Shown: piece by piece, positions 15,749-23,381 of the stretch
How positions within the stretch are numbered: position 1 is the stretch's first letter
Layout: each line of letters starts with the position of its first letter
DNA from: Bacillus sp. MUM 116
GTDB lineage: Bacteria > Bacillota > Bacilli > Bacillales > Cytobacillaceae
DNA length: 33,185 nt
Assembly: GCF_001866655.1 (NCBI RefSeq)
Contig: NZ_MLYR01000041.1
Span: 1-33,185 of the forward strand
Reading direction: 5' to 3'
The notes under the pieces: generated by a model
What the model was told of the DNA's origin: nothing
The model's input: only the letters and a program-made list of their open reading frames with translations
Databases searched by the model: none
Made by a program: the position numbers and the translations under genes

Positions 15749-16372
15749 GAGATCACCTCATAGCAAAATATGCTTTTGAGTCTTGATTGGTACCTTGTCT
15801 TTATTTTTTTTCTTGAAAAATCATAAACAAATTTTAAAGGATGTTTTTTACTCAATCAAACGCAAAAATTTTAATGTTTCAATCATTCAGTGTTTTCCCT
15901 CCTCTAAGATAATCAAAATATTCATTATTATCATTATTTTACACATAATTGCTTAAAATATTCACTGAACAAAGTGGAGTGATAAGACAGAGCCGAAGAA
16001 TACACATAAAATAGAATTATTAAATCCTTTATTTTTTGACAATCTCACTCGACAAAAATGAAACAAAAAAAGATAATTTTAAGATAAAAAGAAGTTAAAC
16101 ACAACAGCATAAAATATATGATAATGAAAATATAATCTATATTTACAAAAAACATGAGCTTTTAAAAAAGCTCACTCCTCCACCCTAATTACAGCCCATA
16201 CGGCTGTTTTTTACTGTTTATGGAATAAATTACCTAATTGTTGAAATATCGTCACATACGTAGCCTAACCTTATCATTCGCACATCGTTGAACATAGGTT
16301 TTCTAAATTTTAGGATTTTTGTCTTTAAATTAATAATTGTAAATTAATCCTATTTGAAAGGAGTTGGAAGTT
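15749..16372. other. Gene-free AT-rich stretch at the island border
   Basis: No ORF with a ribosome site longer than about 15 codons. It contains a hairpin TGAGCTTTT/AAAAGCTCA at about 16155-16172, and the first copy of an 80-bp repeat with its terminator-like stem (ACAGCC/GGCTGT plus T6, about 16191-16212). The yod-type gene order stops here, so this is the probable left edge of the island. Confidence 0.5.
16191..16270 (+). repeat. Diverged direct repeat, copy D1
   Basis: Shares with 17779-17855 the segments CCATA-GG-TGTTTTTTACTGTTTATGG, AATAAAT, TTGTTGAA/TGTTGAA and TATCGTC-CAT-CG-AGCC, with scattered differences. Both copies begin with a small hairpin followed by T6, so each may also work as a terminator. 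Confidence 0.6.
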
Positions 16373-16657
16373 TTGTTCCAATTTCTCGAAGAACATAATT
16401 ATTTTGTTTCAATGGATCAATTCGATAATTCAAAAGGACAGAAATATGGATTAGAAAAAGAATTGTATAATGTTTACAAATTCATTGATAACGAAGGCGG
16501 AGTTCTTCATATTTTTACACATACTACAAACAATTTTCATTGGATTTACCACTTTGCGAAAAAGCCTTATTTCATTCAAAAAAATGCAAGTCCTATAGAA
16601 AATGGGCCAGAATGGGTTCAAATCTTAATAAAAAAAATAGAAGGGACTGCTGATTAG
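16373..16657 (+). CDS. Hypothetical protein, 94 aa
   Basis: Starts from TTG 16373 (AAAGGAG with 9-nt spacing; a TTG at 16364 abuts the Shine-Dalgarno site and is unlikely). Aromatic-rich small protein with LEEHNYFVSMDQF, VYKFIDNEGGVLHIFTHTT and NFHWIYHFAKKPYFIQ. Resembles small proteins seen next to toxin or immunity genes, but no family is recognised. Convergent with the gene at 16675, separated by a shared terminator. Confidence 0.55.
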   Translation: MFQFLEEHNYFVSMDQFDNSKGQKYGLEKELYNVYKFIDNEGGVLHIFTHTTNNFHWIYHFAKKPYFIQKNASPIENGPEWVQILIKKIEGTAD

Positions 16658-16676
16658 TGCAGTGCCCTTCTTATTC
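16640..16676. terminator. Bidirectional terminator
   Basis: GAAGGGACTGC (16640-16650) pairs with GCAGTGCCCTTC (16659-16670) with one bulged G, between convergent genes; TTATTCATTTTT follows on the plus strand. Confidence 0.75.
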
Positions 16677-17100
16677 ATTTTTCTTTAACCCATTCCAAGT
16701 ATTCAGAATAGCTAATAGCCGTTTCATCATCTATGAATTGATTTTCTCCATCTATAACAACAACTCTTTGTGTTGGGCTTTGTTTAAATGCTTTTGCATC
16801 ATGAAAAAGCGTAACAATCGTGATTTTACTTTTAAAATCAATCGCTTCATCGCAAATATCGAAATCATTTTTATCCGTTCTATCTAAGACATAAACCAAC
16901 GCTTTATTTTTGTAAAAATCCCGAACAACTAGCATTTCTCCATACATTCCGAAAGCGAAATCTTCTTCAGCTAATTTGTGCAGTGTATTGACAAAATCTT
17001 GGACATCCGTTTCTTCTAATCTTTGCTCCGTTCTCAACATAGCATGTTCGCTGAAATCTACCAAAAACTCTTTTTGATTAAGCTTAACAACCCCAAACAT
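16675..17100 (-). CDS. Hypothetical island protein, 141 aa (possibly the C-terminal part of a longer gene)
   Basis: Soluble protein with FSEHAMLRTEQRLEETDVQDF near the N-terminus, reminiscent of the H-x-x-x-R-x-x-x-R motif in DUF4258-like or RelE-like small proteins, followed by beta-strands (MLVVRDFYKNKALVYVLD, KITIVTLFHDAKAFK). ATG 17100 has GGAAGGGG 6 nt upstream. However, the same frame stays open for 56 sense codons further upstream and then meets a TAG, so this may be an internal start in a damaged gene (see the adjacent entry). Function unknown. Confidence 0.6.
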   Translation of the reverse strand: MFGVVKLNQKEFLVDFSEHAMLRTEQRLEETDVQDFVNTLHKLAEEDFAFGMYGEMLVVRDFYKNKALVYVLDRTDKNDFDICDEAIDFKSKITIVTLFHDAKAFKQSPTQRVVVIDGENQFIDDETAISYSEYLEWVKEK

Positions 17101-17322
17101 TATAATCCCCTTCCAACGCAGCGACGAAATATTTATGGCAATTTTATCATATTCTCTTCCATGCTTGTAAAAAAATGAATCTAAACAAAATATCCCACTA
17201 TCTTGACCTTTCAGATATACTTGCGTATCTTTTCCATCAAATTCAACATTAGTTTTGATTTCAATGCCCTAAATTCCCGCCATCTGTAATGCAAGGTTTT
17301 TGTAAAAAATTTTCAAATTCAT
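17101..17322 (-). pseudogene. In-frame upstream extension with amber codon
   Basis: ATG at 17322 (AAAGGAAGG 7 nt upstream) is in the same frame as the ATG at 17100, 74 codons away. Only one stop interrupts: TAG at 17271-17269, codon 18. The 56 codons after it look coding (GIEIKTNVEFDGKDTQVYLK, then GQDSGIFCLDSFFYKHGREY). Read together they would give a 215-residue protein. Confidence 0.5.
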
Positions 17323-17535
17323 CCTCTTGCCTTCCTTTTATCATTAGTATTTATGATTCTATTATAAAGTAAGGCGGCAATGAGTAACCAACATATTTCC
17401 GATTACATATTAATTTTTTAACAATTTTTGTTTTCATTATTATCGCATCGATTCTGAAATAATGTTCGATATATTCTACCAAATCAATTAGAATTTGGAC
17501 TTGATTAGATCTCTTTTCAATCGCCTCTTCGCTAA

Positions 17536-17733
17536 GTTAAATCTACCTATATTTGTGAAAATGGATTTAAGTTAGGAAGTTGGATCAGGACTCAACGAAT
17601 TAGTTATAAGAATAATGATCTTACTTTAGAACGATATAAGCTGCTTGAAGAAATCGGGATGAAATGGAGTTCAAGACCAGGAGCAAAGAAAAGGCTAGCC
17701 GCCACGGATGAGGCGAATATTAAATCTGAATAG
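17536..17733 (+). pseudogene. Fragment of a helicase-associated (HA) domain protein
   Basis: Without a start codon, the frame reads STYICENGFKLGSWIRTQRI, SYKNNDLTLERYKLLEEIG, then MKWSSRPGAKKRLAATDEAN to TAG at 17731. The pattern G-x-K-L-G-x-W-I-x-x-Q-R ... L-x-x-E-R-x-x-x-L-E-E-I-G-x-x-W is the helicase-associated domain repeat. A TAA lies just before the homology, so only the last repeat of a larger protein remains. Confidence 0.75.
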
Positions 17734-17778
17734 TGCCCTTCAAGACCTAACCAGTTACCAATTCCCAATTCACCGAAG

Positions 17779-17855
17779 AACATCCCATATGGTTGTTTTT
17801 TACTGTTTATGGGAATAAATCTAATGTGTTGAAGTATCGTCCCATGCGAAGCCGT
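17779..17855 (+). repeat. Diverged direct repeat, copy D2
   Basis: Second copy of the 80-bp repeat at 16191-16270, about 1.6 kb away in the same orientation, just after the HA-domain fragment. The stretch after it up to 18113 has no gene, only short frames of 11-16 codons after AGGAGG. Confidence 0.6.
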
Positions 17856-18113
17856 ACACCCCCTTAAATAACGCTTATGCTTAGATGGAAAACTATAGGA
17901 GGTATTTCATTGAGGTATTTCGAGCAGGAGAACAATTTGTTTTAGAAGTGATGGATTGAAATTCATTCAAAGTTGTATTACAAGAAAATTAAAAGTGAAT
18001 GAATTTCTATGATTCATTTTTCCTCCTACAAAGGTTGTAGAAATTTGTATTTATATTGCTTTAATTTTTGTATAATTAAAACAATACGAATACAGTAGCT
18101 TGGGAGGTATAGC

Positions 18114-19004
18114 ATGTTTGAGTTAAAAGAGAGCTTAGAGGCTACTTTTCAAAGTTGGTCTAAGCCAGCAAGTGATACTGAAGAAACGAAATGTGATAAC
18201 GCACTAAGAATGATTAGAGAAGCTTTAAATAAATCAGACGTACTATCAAAATATGACATACAATTAATCCCTAAAGGCTCTTATCACAATAACACCAATG
18301 TAAGGTTAACAAGTGACGTTGATATAGCCGTAAAGTTAAAAGACGTTTTTTATGCAAATTATCCCGAAGGAAAAACAAACTCGGATTTCGGTAATCGCGG
18401 TGCAGATTATACCTTTGCTCAATATCGAAGTGATGTTGACCAAGCTATGATTGATAAATTCGGTAGCAATAACATCGAGTTCGGAAACAAAGCAATACAA
18501 ATCAATTCTAATTCATATCGAGTGGACGCTGACGTTGTTCCGTGTTTTGAACATCGTCGATATTCTAAGGACGGAACTTTCATTACAGGAACTGAATTTA
18601 TTACCCGCCATACTAACCAAAGTGTTATTAATTTCCCCGAACAGCACTATATTAACGGTGTGCGGAAAAATAACGAGACTTCAAGGCGTTATAAAAAAAT
18701 GGTCCGAATTTTTAAGAGGCTAAGATATAATCTGCTTGATGAAGGTTATGGTGTTGAGGATGTATCATCTTTTCTAGTAGAATCATTAATTTGGAATGTG
18801 CCCAGTAATAAATTCAACAATGCAACACTAACGGAAGATGTGAAACAATGTTTTAATTACCTGATCACACAAACTTCGGATATTGAAAAATGCAAAGAGT
18901 GGGGAGAGGTATCCGATCTATTGTATTTATTTAATAGAACCAGGAAATACACCCGTAGTGATGCATATCGATTTTTAGTAGATGGTTACGCTTATCTATT
19001 CTAA
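18114..19004 (+). CDS. CBASS CD-NTase (cGAS/DncV-like nucleotidyltransferase)
   Basis: 296 residues. The nucleotidyltransferase signature is complete: PKGSYHNNTNVRLTSDVDIAV (residues 53-73), giving G-S and the catalytic Asp68/Asp70, and RVDADVVPC (136-144) with the third acid at Asp138 or Asp140. A helical C-terminal part follows (YKKMVRIFKRLRYNLLDEG, then VSSFLVESLIWNVP). This is the SMODS/CD-NTase architecture that makes cyclic oligonucleotides on phage infection. The next gene encodes a Cap15-type effector, supporting CBASS. The product nucleotide cannot be read from sequence. GGGAGGT precedes ATG 18114; a TATAAT is at 18071-18076. Confidence 0.9.
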   Translation: MFELKESLEATFQSWSKPASDTEETKCDNALRMIREALNKSDVLSKYDIQLIPKGSYHNNTNVRLTSDVDIAVKLKDVFYANYPEGKTNSDFGNRGADYTFAQYRSDVDQAMIDKFGSNNIEFGNKAIQINSNSYRVDADVVPCFEHRRYSKDGTFITGTEFITRHTNQSVINFPEQHYINGVRKNNETSRRYKKMVRIFKRLRYNLLDEGYGVEDVSSFLVESLIWNVPSNKFNNATLTEDVKQCFNYLITQTSDIEKCKEWGEVSDLLYLFNRTRKYTRSDAYRFLVDGYAYLF

Positions 19005-19007
19005 ATA

Positions 19008-19043
19008 GAAAAACTCCCATTACTTCACGCGTGGGAGTTTTTC
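19008..19043. terminator. Shared bidirectional terminator inside the CBASS locus
   Basis: GAAAAACTCCCA (19008-19019)/TGGGAGTTTTTC (19032-19043), perfect 12-bp stem between the converging CD-NTase and Cap15 genes; works in both directions. Confidence 0.9.
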
Positions 19044-19627
19044 TTTGTAATTCTTTTAAATTCCATTTTTCCTGTCGTTTTTCGCCCCGTCCAATAATGC
19101 CCCTCAAGCCTTAATTCACCATCGTGTTTGATCCGTAACTTAACTGCACCATCGTGTTTCGGATTAATATCTCTATCTTTATCTGCATCATTACCGTAAA
19201 GATAACATAAGAACTTTTGTTTACCTTCATCGATGCTAATATCACTAACATAACTGCTGCTATAGGATTTATCTGTTTCCATTTTTATATGAATGCTATC
19301 AAAATCATGTGTTATTTCCATTTTTGCTGGTATCGGATCGCCTTGTTGCCCTGTTTCAGGATATACATAGCTTGAATGTAAATGTCCTTCCCAACAACCA
19401 CCTAGATATGGAATATTAGTTAGCCACTTATAAAAAAAGTCTGGAGCCAATTTCCAAATGATTAGCTTAAATAATATTTGGTCAATAAGCATAGTTGCTC
19501 CAGCAGCTGAAAATGCCACTCCAATAATGCTAAAGTCAAAATTTCTTCCCTTAAATGCCCATATAATAACAAATACTCCTAATGCAATTAAAAGTAGCGT
19601 TCGAAAATAAAGCTGCTTATTGTACAT
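19025..19627 (-). CDS. cap15: CBASS effector Cap15 (2TM plus cyclic-nucleotide-binding beta-barrel)
   Basis: 200 residues. Two N-terminal membrane helices (about 7-25 LYFRTLLLIALGVFVIIW, and about 32-52) are followed by a beta-rich domain that opens with NIPYLGGCWEGHLHSSY, continues with KMEITHDFDSIHIKMETDKS and SYSSSYVSDISI, and ends with GHYWTGRKTTGKMEFKRI. This W-x-G-x-x-x-S-x-Y ... T-x-x-S-x-S-S ... R-x-T-x-G pattern is the Cap15/SMODS-associated 2TM-beta effector, which binds a cyclic dinucleotide and damages the inner membrane. TGGGGGAC lies before ATG 19627. It is transcribed towards the CD-NTase rather than with it, with its own TATAAT-like -10 upstream. Confidence 0.85.
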   Translation of the reverse strand: MYNKQLYFRTLLLIALGVFVIIWAFKGRNFDFSIIGVAFSAAGATMLIDQILFKLIIWKLAPDFFYKWLTNIPYLGGCWEGHLHSSYVYPETGQQGDPIPAKMEITHDFDSIHIKMETDKSYSSSYVSDISIDEGKQKFLCYLYGNDADKDRDINPKHDGAVKLRIKHDGELRLEGHYWTGRKTTGKMEFKRITKKNSHA

Positions 19628-19735
19628 AAATGTCCCCCAGTTAATTTACTAATGTTTTCCTGTATCAATTATAATCATTTTTTCGTTAAAAATCTTTAAA
19701 TGTGTGCTAATACCAGCTTTCGTTGTTGAATCTCA

Positions 19736-19975
19736 TTATTCTCCTCTTAAATAACGATAAAATGTACTTTTTCCGATATTGAGTTGCTGGCAAATCTCGT
19801 TGACGGTATATTCCTTGGATTTATACATTTTCATGGCAGTTTCCATTCTTTTTTGCGACTTCTTTGGTCTTCCGCCCATTCGCCCACGTTCTTTAGCAGC
19901 TTGAAGCCCGGCTTTCGTTCTTTCCGCAATCATTTCTCTCTCAAATTCTGCCAACCCTGCAAAAATAGTAAAAAA
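19736..19975 (-). pseudogene. Serine recombinase remnant, C-terminal 79 residues
   Basis: From FFTIFAGLAEFEREMIAERT to the HTH end (CQQLNIGKSTFYRYLRGE) it matches the intact recombinase at 23382-23942 almost residue for residue. The catalytic N-terminal domain is missing and replaced by unrelated codons, so the open frame extending to 20071 is accidental. Confidence 0.85.
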
Positions 19976-20167
19976 ATACACATCCAACCAAACCCTTATT
20001 AGAACAAACTTATAAAAGATGAATCCCAACATTAACATTCTATAAATGTTATTTAATTGAATATCACACATATAGAGTTATTCATGGTAAAATTTACCCA
20101 TGAACCAGTTTCTGTTGGAAGTATGAAACTTTAATACAAAAGAGGAGAAAAAACAGGGGGATTGAGA

Positions 20168-21571
20168 ATGAAAAAGATAATATTGGGCGGTGCAGTTTCC
20201 TTACTTGCTTTATCTATTATAAGCGGCTGCGGGAACAAGGAAGAAGGAAAGAAAAAAGAAGCAGTAAAAGCGACTGTTCAGGAAGTAAAGGGAGAAAAGA
20301 ACACCAAAAAAAACACAGATAATTTGGAACAGACATCTTTTAAAATCCTCGAAACCATTAAACAGTTTGGAGGCGGAACTGTCAATTTAAATCAAGAAAT
20401 TAAAACACCTGGGAGTTTTTATGTCTCAGAGAAGAATGGCAATGTTTTTCTAACAATTCGAGACGATATGTATGGAAATTATCGAGAAGTCTCTGGAAAT
20501 TTGGAAAAATGGAAAAGTATTTCTGATGGATTCGAAAACAATTATTTAGTGGGTCAATACCCTCGGGGTTACTATTTTTTTGATATAGAAAATAAAAAGA
20601 TCACTTCAGGGCATTTTTATTTTTCAAACACCAATACTCAAGGGCAACAAGCAGGAAGTGTTCCAGTAAATGATTTATATTTGGTGAATACTTCTAAAAG
20701 TGAGGGTTTTATTACTCCGGACGTTGAAAATCGATATGCTTTGTATGTGGATGGAGAAAAAATATTGGATTTCCAAGATATTAAGCACATCATGTCAAGG
20801 GTTCCTCGACAGACTCAATCTCTTTATGAGTCAAAAGTGTTTGTGGATATAAAACAGAAAAAAATGTACTTTATAGGAGAAAATACGAATGAAATTAATC
20901 AGCTGGATTTAGGAACCGGAAAACCTTTGTTTGCAACTGGAGAAATGAAAAAGATTGAAATTAATGATAATAGTTCTACTTCTATTATTGGAGATGCAAA
21001 CGGAGATTTGTACGTCGTTCAATCAGGAGACAAAGTGATAGTTTCTCTTTATGACCATAATCTTGATTTAGTTGCTGGGAATTTCGAAGTTCCTGTTCAA
21101 AATCCAAAGGATGTTGCGGTTTCTGTCACTTCTAGTGAACTCCATATTTGGGATATGTATATGTTTGAACTGGACCCGACCATTGAGTTAATCCGAGTTT
21201 CCAAATCCTTTTCCTTAACAGGCAACAAAGAGGATAATCAGAAGATAGTATCAGAGGTCCTTAAAGCAGGATCCAAAAAAGATAAAGAAACATTTCGTAA
21301 TTATTTGGTTAATGATTTTGGAGAAGAGGCAAAAACTCACCTTGAAGAAGTATTCTTTGGGACAAATTTTCCAAGTTATGAGATTGTAGATATTGTGAAA
21401 TCGGATAAAGTTTTAAGCTTCGCAAATTTACCAGCAGGGGCAGAATTAGAAACTTATAATGCTACCATTAGTCTAAAAGATAACGGTGAATCAAAAAGAT
21501 TGGTTATTTCTGTGACCCTTTACAAAGAAAAAGATGGATGGAAAGTTTTATCGTTTGATGAAAGCAATTAA
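20168..21571 (+). CDS. Putative lipoprotein, 467 aa
   Basis: N-terminal KKIILGGAVSLLALSIISGC is a type II signal sequence with lipobox; after Cys comes a Lys/Glu-rich linker. The large middle part is beta-rich, with repeating Gly-x-x-Y-x-x-D-type strands that suggest a propeller-like fold. The last 100 residues (KETFRNYLVNDFGEEAKTH ... VSVTLYKEKDGWKVLSFDE) look like an NTF2/DUF4878-like domain. It would be anchored to the outer face of the membrane. ATG 20168 has AGGGGG with 7-nt spacing. It lies between two recombinase remnants and is likely cargo. Function unknown. Confidence 0.75.
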   Translation: MKKIILGGAVSLLALSIISGCGNKEEGKKKEAVKATVQEVKGEKNTKKNTDNLEQTSFKILETIKQFGGGTVNLNQEIKTPGSFYVSEKNGNVFLTIRDDMYGNYREVSGNLEKWKSISDGFENNYLVGQYPRGYYFFDIENKKITSGHFYFSNTNTQGQQAGSVPVNDLYLVNTSKSEGFITPDVENRYALYVDGEKILDFQDIKHIMSRVPRQTQSLYESKVFVDIKQKKMYFIGENTNEINQLDLGTGKPLFATGEMKKIEINDNSSTSIIGDANGDLYVVQSGDKVIVSLYDHNLDLVAGNFEVPVQNPKDVAVSVTSSELHIWDMYMFELDPTIELIRVSKSFSLTGNKEDNQKIVSEVLKAGSKKDKETFRNYLVNDFGEEAKTHLEEVFFGTNFPSYEIVDIVKSDKVLSFANLPAGAELETYNATISLKDNGESKRLVISVTLYKEKDGWKVLSFDESN

Positions 21572-21584
21572 TAAGTATTTTGTA

Positions 21585-21616
21585 AAGAAGCAACAGTAAG
21601 GTGTTGCTTCTTTTTA
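21585..21616 (+). terminator. Terminator of the lipoprotein gene
   Basis: AGAAGCAACA (21586-21595)/TGTTGCTTCT (21602-21611), then TTTTATT. Confidence 0.85.
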
Positions 21617-21689
21617 TTATCCTTCATTCTTATTAAATCCCGTTTTATTCCATTTGACAACAACTGTACAGTAAGATTCTCTGATTCCT

Positions 21690-21787
21690 TTATTTTATAT
21701 CCTCTTTGTCACGATTCAAATAACGATAGAATGTGCTTTTTCCAATGTTTAACTGTTGGCATATCTCATTTACGGTAAATTCCTATG
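21690..21787 (-). pseudogene. Serine recombinase remnant, C-terminal HTH only
   Basis: The minus strand reads EFTVNEICQQLNIGKSTFY-RYLNRDKEDIK then stop, nearly identical to the C-terminus of the intact recombinase at 23382. Homology ends abruptly near 21787. Confidence 0.8.
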
Positions 21788-21879
21788 ATCAATTTCTTCT
21801 ACGATGATCAGCCCCATAGAATCAAAACAAAGAAAAAGCATTTTATAAAATCTTATCTAATATATATAAGTAGTTGGTT

Positions 21880-21908
21880 TTGTGTTTAAAAAAAGTTTGC
21901 TATATAAT
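21880..21908 (+). promoter_or_regulatory. Sigma-A-like promoter candidate before the antitoxin gene
   Basis: TTGTGT (21880-21885), 17-bp spacer, TATAAT (21903-21908). The Shine-Dalgarno site AGGAGG (21909-21914) directly follows, so a transcript from this promoter would begin at or inside it; either the start is leader-poor or the TATAAT is fortuitous. Confidence 0.35.
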
Positions 21909-21923
21909 AGGAGGTGAAGGGAT

Positions 21924-22406
21924 GTGTTATGGGTGAAGATACAGCAAAAAGACGGTAATGTTCGGATATTACGGTCGGGAAAAAAAGCAGAAATTAGGGA
22001 ACATTTTTCAAAAAACAATGAACATAATGAAACTGTTGCCGTAGTAGAGGCTGCCCATGATTTCGTAAAAGCTGCTTCTGAAACCTCTGATATACCCGTT
22101 AAGGTGGTCATTGGTGGTACAATCATCGTCGAAAGCAATCCATACCCTGAATTTTTGTCTGTCTTTGAAGTATCGAAATTGTTAGGTAAATCAATGGCCG
22201 AAGTAACTGCTATGTGTGAAACGGGAAACGGCATTATAGCCACAAGAAGAAACGGTGAATCGGGTGAATGGCTAATCGATTCAGAACAATTCATGGACAG
22301 AGATAATTTTCATGACATAATTGAAACTAAAGAGAAAATACGAGAAAATAACAATAAAATTCAATCTTTTATGGACTTATTATCCAAAGGTAAGGAGATT
22401 GACTAA
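21924..22406 (+). CDS. HTH-containing antitoxin-like protein of a PIN toxin pair
   Basis: About 160 residues from GTG 21924, with AGGAGG 9 nt upstream. The N-terminal half is acidic/basic mixed (EIREHFSKNNEHNETVAVVE); the middle has a helix-turn-helix-like segment (FLSVFEVSKLLGKSMAEVTA, then RRNGESGEWLIDSEQF) of excisionase/MerR type; the C-terminus is a charged helix that could wrap a toxin. Encoded 42 nt upstream of a PIN nuclease gene on the same strand, the standard order of a type II antitoxin then toxin. Not matched to a named antitoxin family. Confidence 0.6.
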   Translation: MLWVKIQQKDGNVRILRSGKKAEIREHFSKNNEHNETVAVVEAAHDFVKAASETSDIPVKVVIGGTIIVESNPYPEFLSVFEVSKLLGKSMAEVTAMCETGNGIIATRRNGESGEWLIDSEQFMDRDNFHDIIETKEKIRENNNKIQSFMDLLSKGKEID

Positions 22407-22433
22407 GCCTATCTCTAGTGGGTAGGTTTTTTT
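22406..22433 (+). terminator. Intercistronic terminator between antitoxin and PIN genes
   Basis: CCTATC (22408-22413)/GGTAGG (22421-22426) with one T-G pair, followed by T7. It lies directly after the antitoxin stop and 15 nt before the PIN start, so it would reduce PIN transcription relative to the antitoxin. Confidence 0.65.
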
Positions 22434-22448
22434 GTGGGGGATTAACAA

Positions 22449-23063
22449 ATGGCAATGAATGTAGCAGGGATGATTGTAGATACAAATTTTCTTATTTATA
22501 AAACGGATAAACCTCATAAACGGGTCAAAGGTGACCAAAAAAAATTACAACATAACGCGTACATAAGGATTGCGAATAAAATTTGGGAGGACTTCGATAA
22601 ACAAAATATTCGGCTGTATTTACCTAATGAAGTCATAAGAGAAACGGAAGTTCATGAAAAAGTCCCTAGTAAATACAATCCATCTCAAATTACAAAAATG
22701 CACACGATTAAAGACGAATTAAAAGAAAGAATTGTTGAAGGGGATTATACATTAGAAAGAGAGCATAGGGTTAGACTTCTTTCTGCTTATTTGAAAAAAT
22801 TTGGCGTAAGAACCCCATCTGGTAAGATTATTCATTATCCCGGCGTAAGTGATGCAAGATTAATCATTACTGCTTTAGATGCCGGTCTAGGAATTGCAAC
22901 TGGAGATGTTGACGATTTCTTATTATTTGCGGTATTGGGATATACTTTATTCGATGTTGTGAACAATCAATGCATAACCATTCCAAAAGAGGATTTGAAT
23001 AAAATAAAAGAGGATCCATTTTTTATTGAATGTGAGAAAATAATCAAAAACAATAACGTATAA
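22449..23063 (+). CDS. PIN-domain ribonuclease, toxin of a type II TA-like pair
   Basis: 204 residues. PIN signatures: MIVDTNFLIY (Asp11), LPNEVIRETE (Glu61/Glu65), GVSDARLIITALDAG (Asp135) and IATGDVDDFLLF (Asp153, Asp155-156), the four acidic clusters that bind Mg2+ in these RNases. The central helical insert (about 70-125) is longer than in VapC toxins, closer to larger PIN proteins. GGGGG lies 8 nt before ATG 22449. The stop codon abuts the target duplication of a MITE-like element. Confidence 0.8.
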   Translation: MAMNVAGMIVDTNFLIYKTDKPHKRVKGDQKKLQHNAYIRIANKIWEDFDKQNIRLYLPNEVIRETEVHEKVPSKYNPSQITKMHTIKDELKERIVEGDYTLEREHRVRLLSAYLKKFGVRTPSGKIIHYPGVSDARLIITALDAGLGIATGDVDDFLLFAVLGYTLFDVVNNQCITIPKEDLNKIKEDPFFIECEKIIKNNNV

Positions 23064-23070
23064 AAAATAA

Positions 23071-23228
23071 GGCTCATTTCGTAAAGTTTGTTGCTTTTTA
23101 AATACGGTAGGCCCAATGTTTATCGGGTGTTTGAAGCGAAGTTTTCAATTTAAAACTTTTCATCAATGACTCTAAGGATTTGCAGACCGACTTGTTGTTT
23201 AAAAACAATACTCTTTGCGAAAACAGTC
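23071..23228. mobile_element. 158-bp MITE-like element with 8-bp target duplication
   Basis: Ends are imperfect inverted repeats: GGCTCATTTCGTAAAG (23071 on) against the complement of 23203-23228 (GACTGTTTTCGCAAAG), matching at about 18 of 26 positions. The sequence AAAAATAA stands on both sides (23063-23070 and 23229-23236). It has no ORF. The GGCT start and an AT-rich 8-bp duplication resemble ISL3-type elements, so it may be moved in trans by such a transposase. The duplicated bases are low in complexity, so chance cannot be excluded. Confidence 0.55.
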
Positions 23229-23235
23229 AAAAATA

Positions 23236-23267
23236 AAAACACCATTAAAGAGGTGTTTTATTTTTTT
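23236..23267 (+). terminator. Terminator after the PIN gene and MITE
   Basis: AAAACACC (23236-23243)/GGTGTTTT (23252-23259), followed by A then T7. Confidence 0.8.
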
Positions 23268-23381
23268 ATGCTTTATACAAACTAGTTTTGAAACCCTCCG
23301 CCATTTCTGTGATTTCGCTAATCTTGATCTGGAATTCTGACGATTTTTTTACCTCTTTTTACTGAAATGGTACCGAATCCA

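Noticed and set aside
19976..20071. Start of the recombinase remnant at 20071
   Set aside because: The residues before FFTIFAGL are unrelated to serine recombinases and there is no ribosome site; the gene is a 3' fragment only.
21924..22406. 145-residue minus-strand ORF covering the antitoxin gene
   Set aside because: The plus-strand frame has a strong Shine-Dalgarno site and an operon partner; the minus frame is a shadow with Ser/Leu-rich composition.
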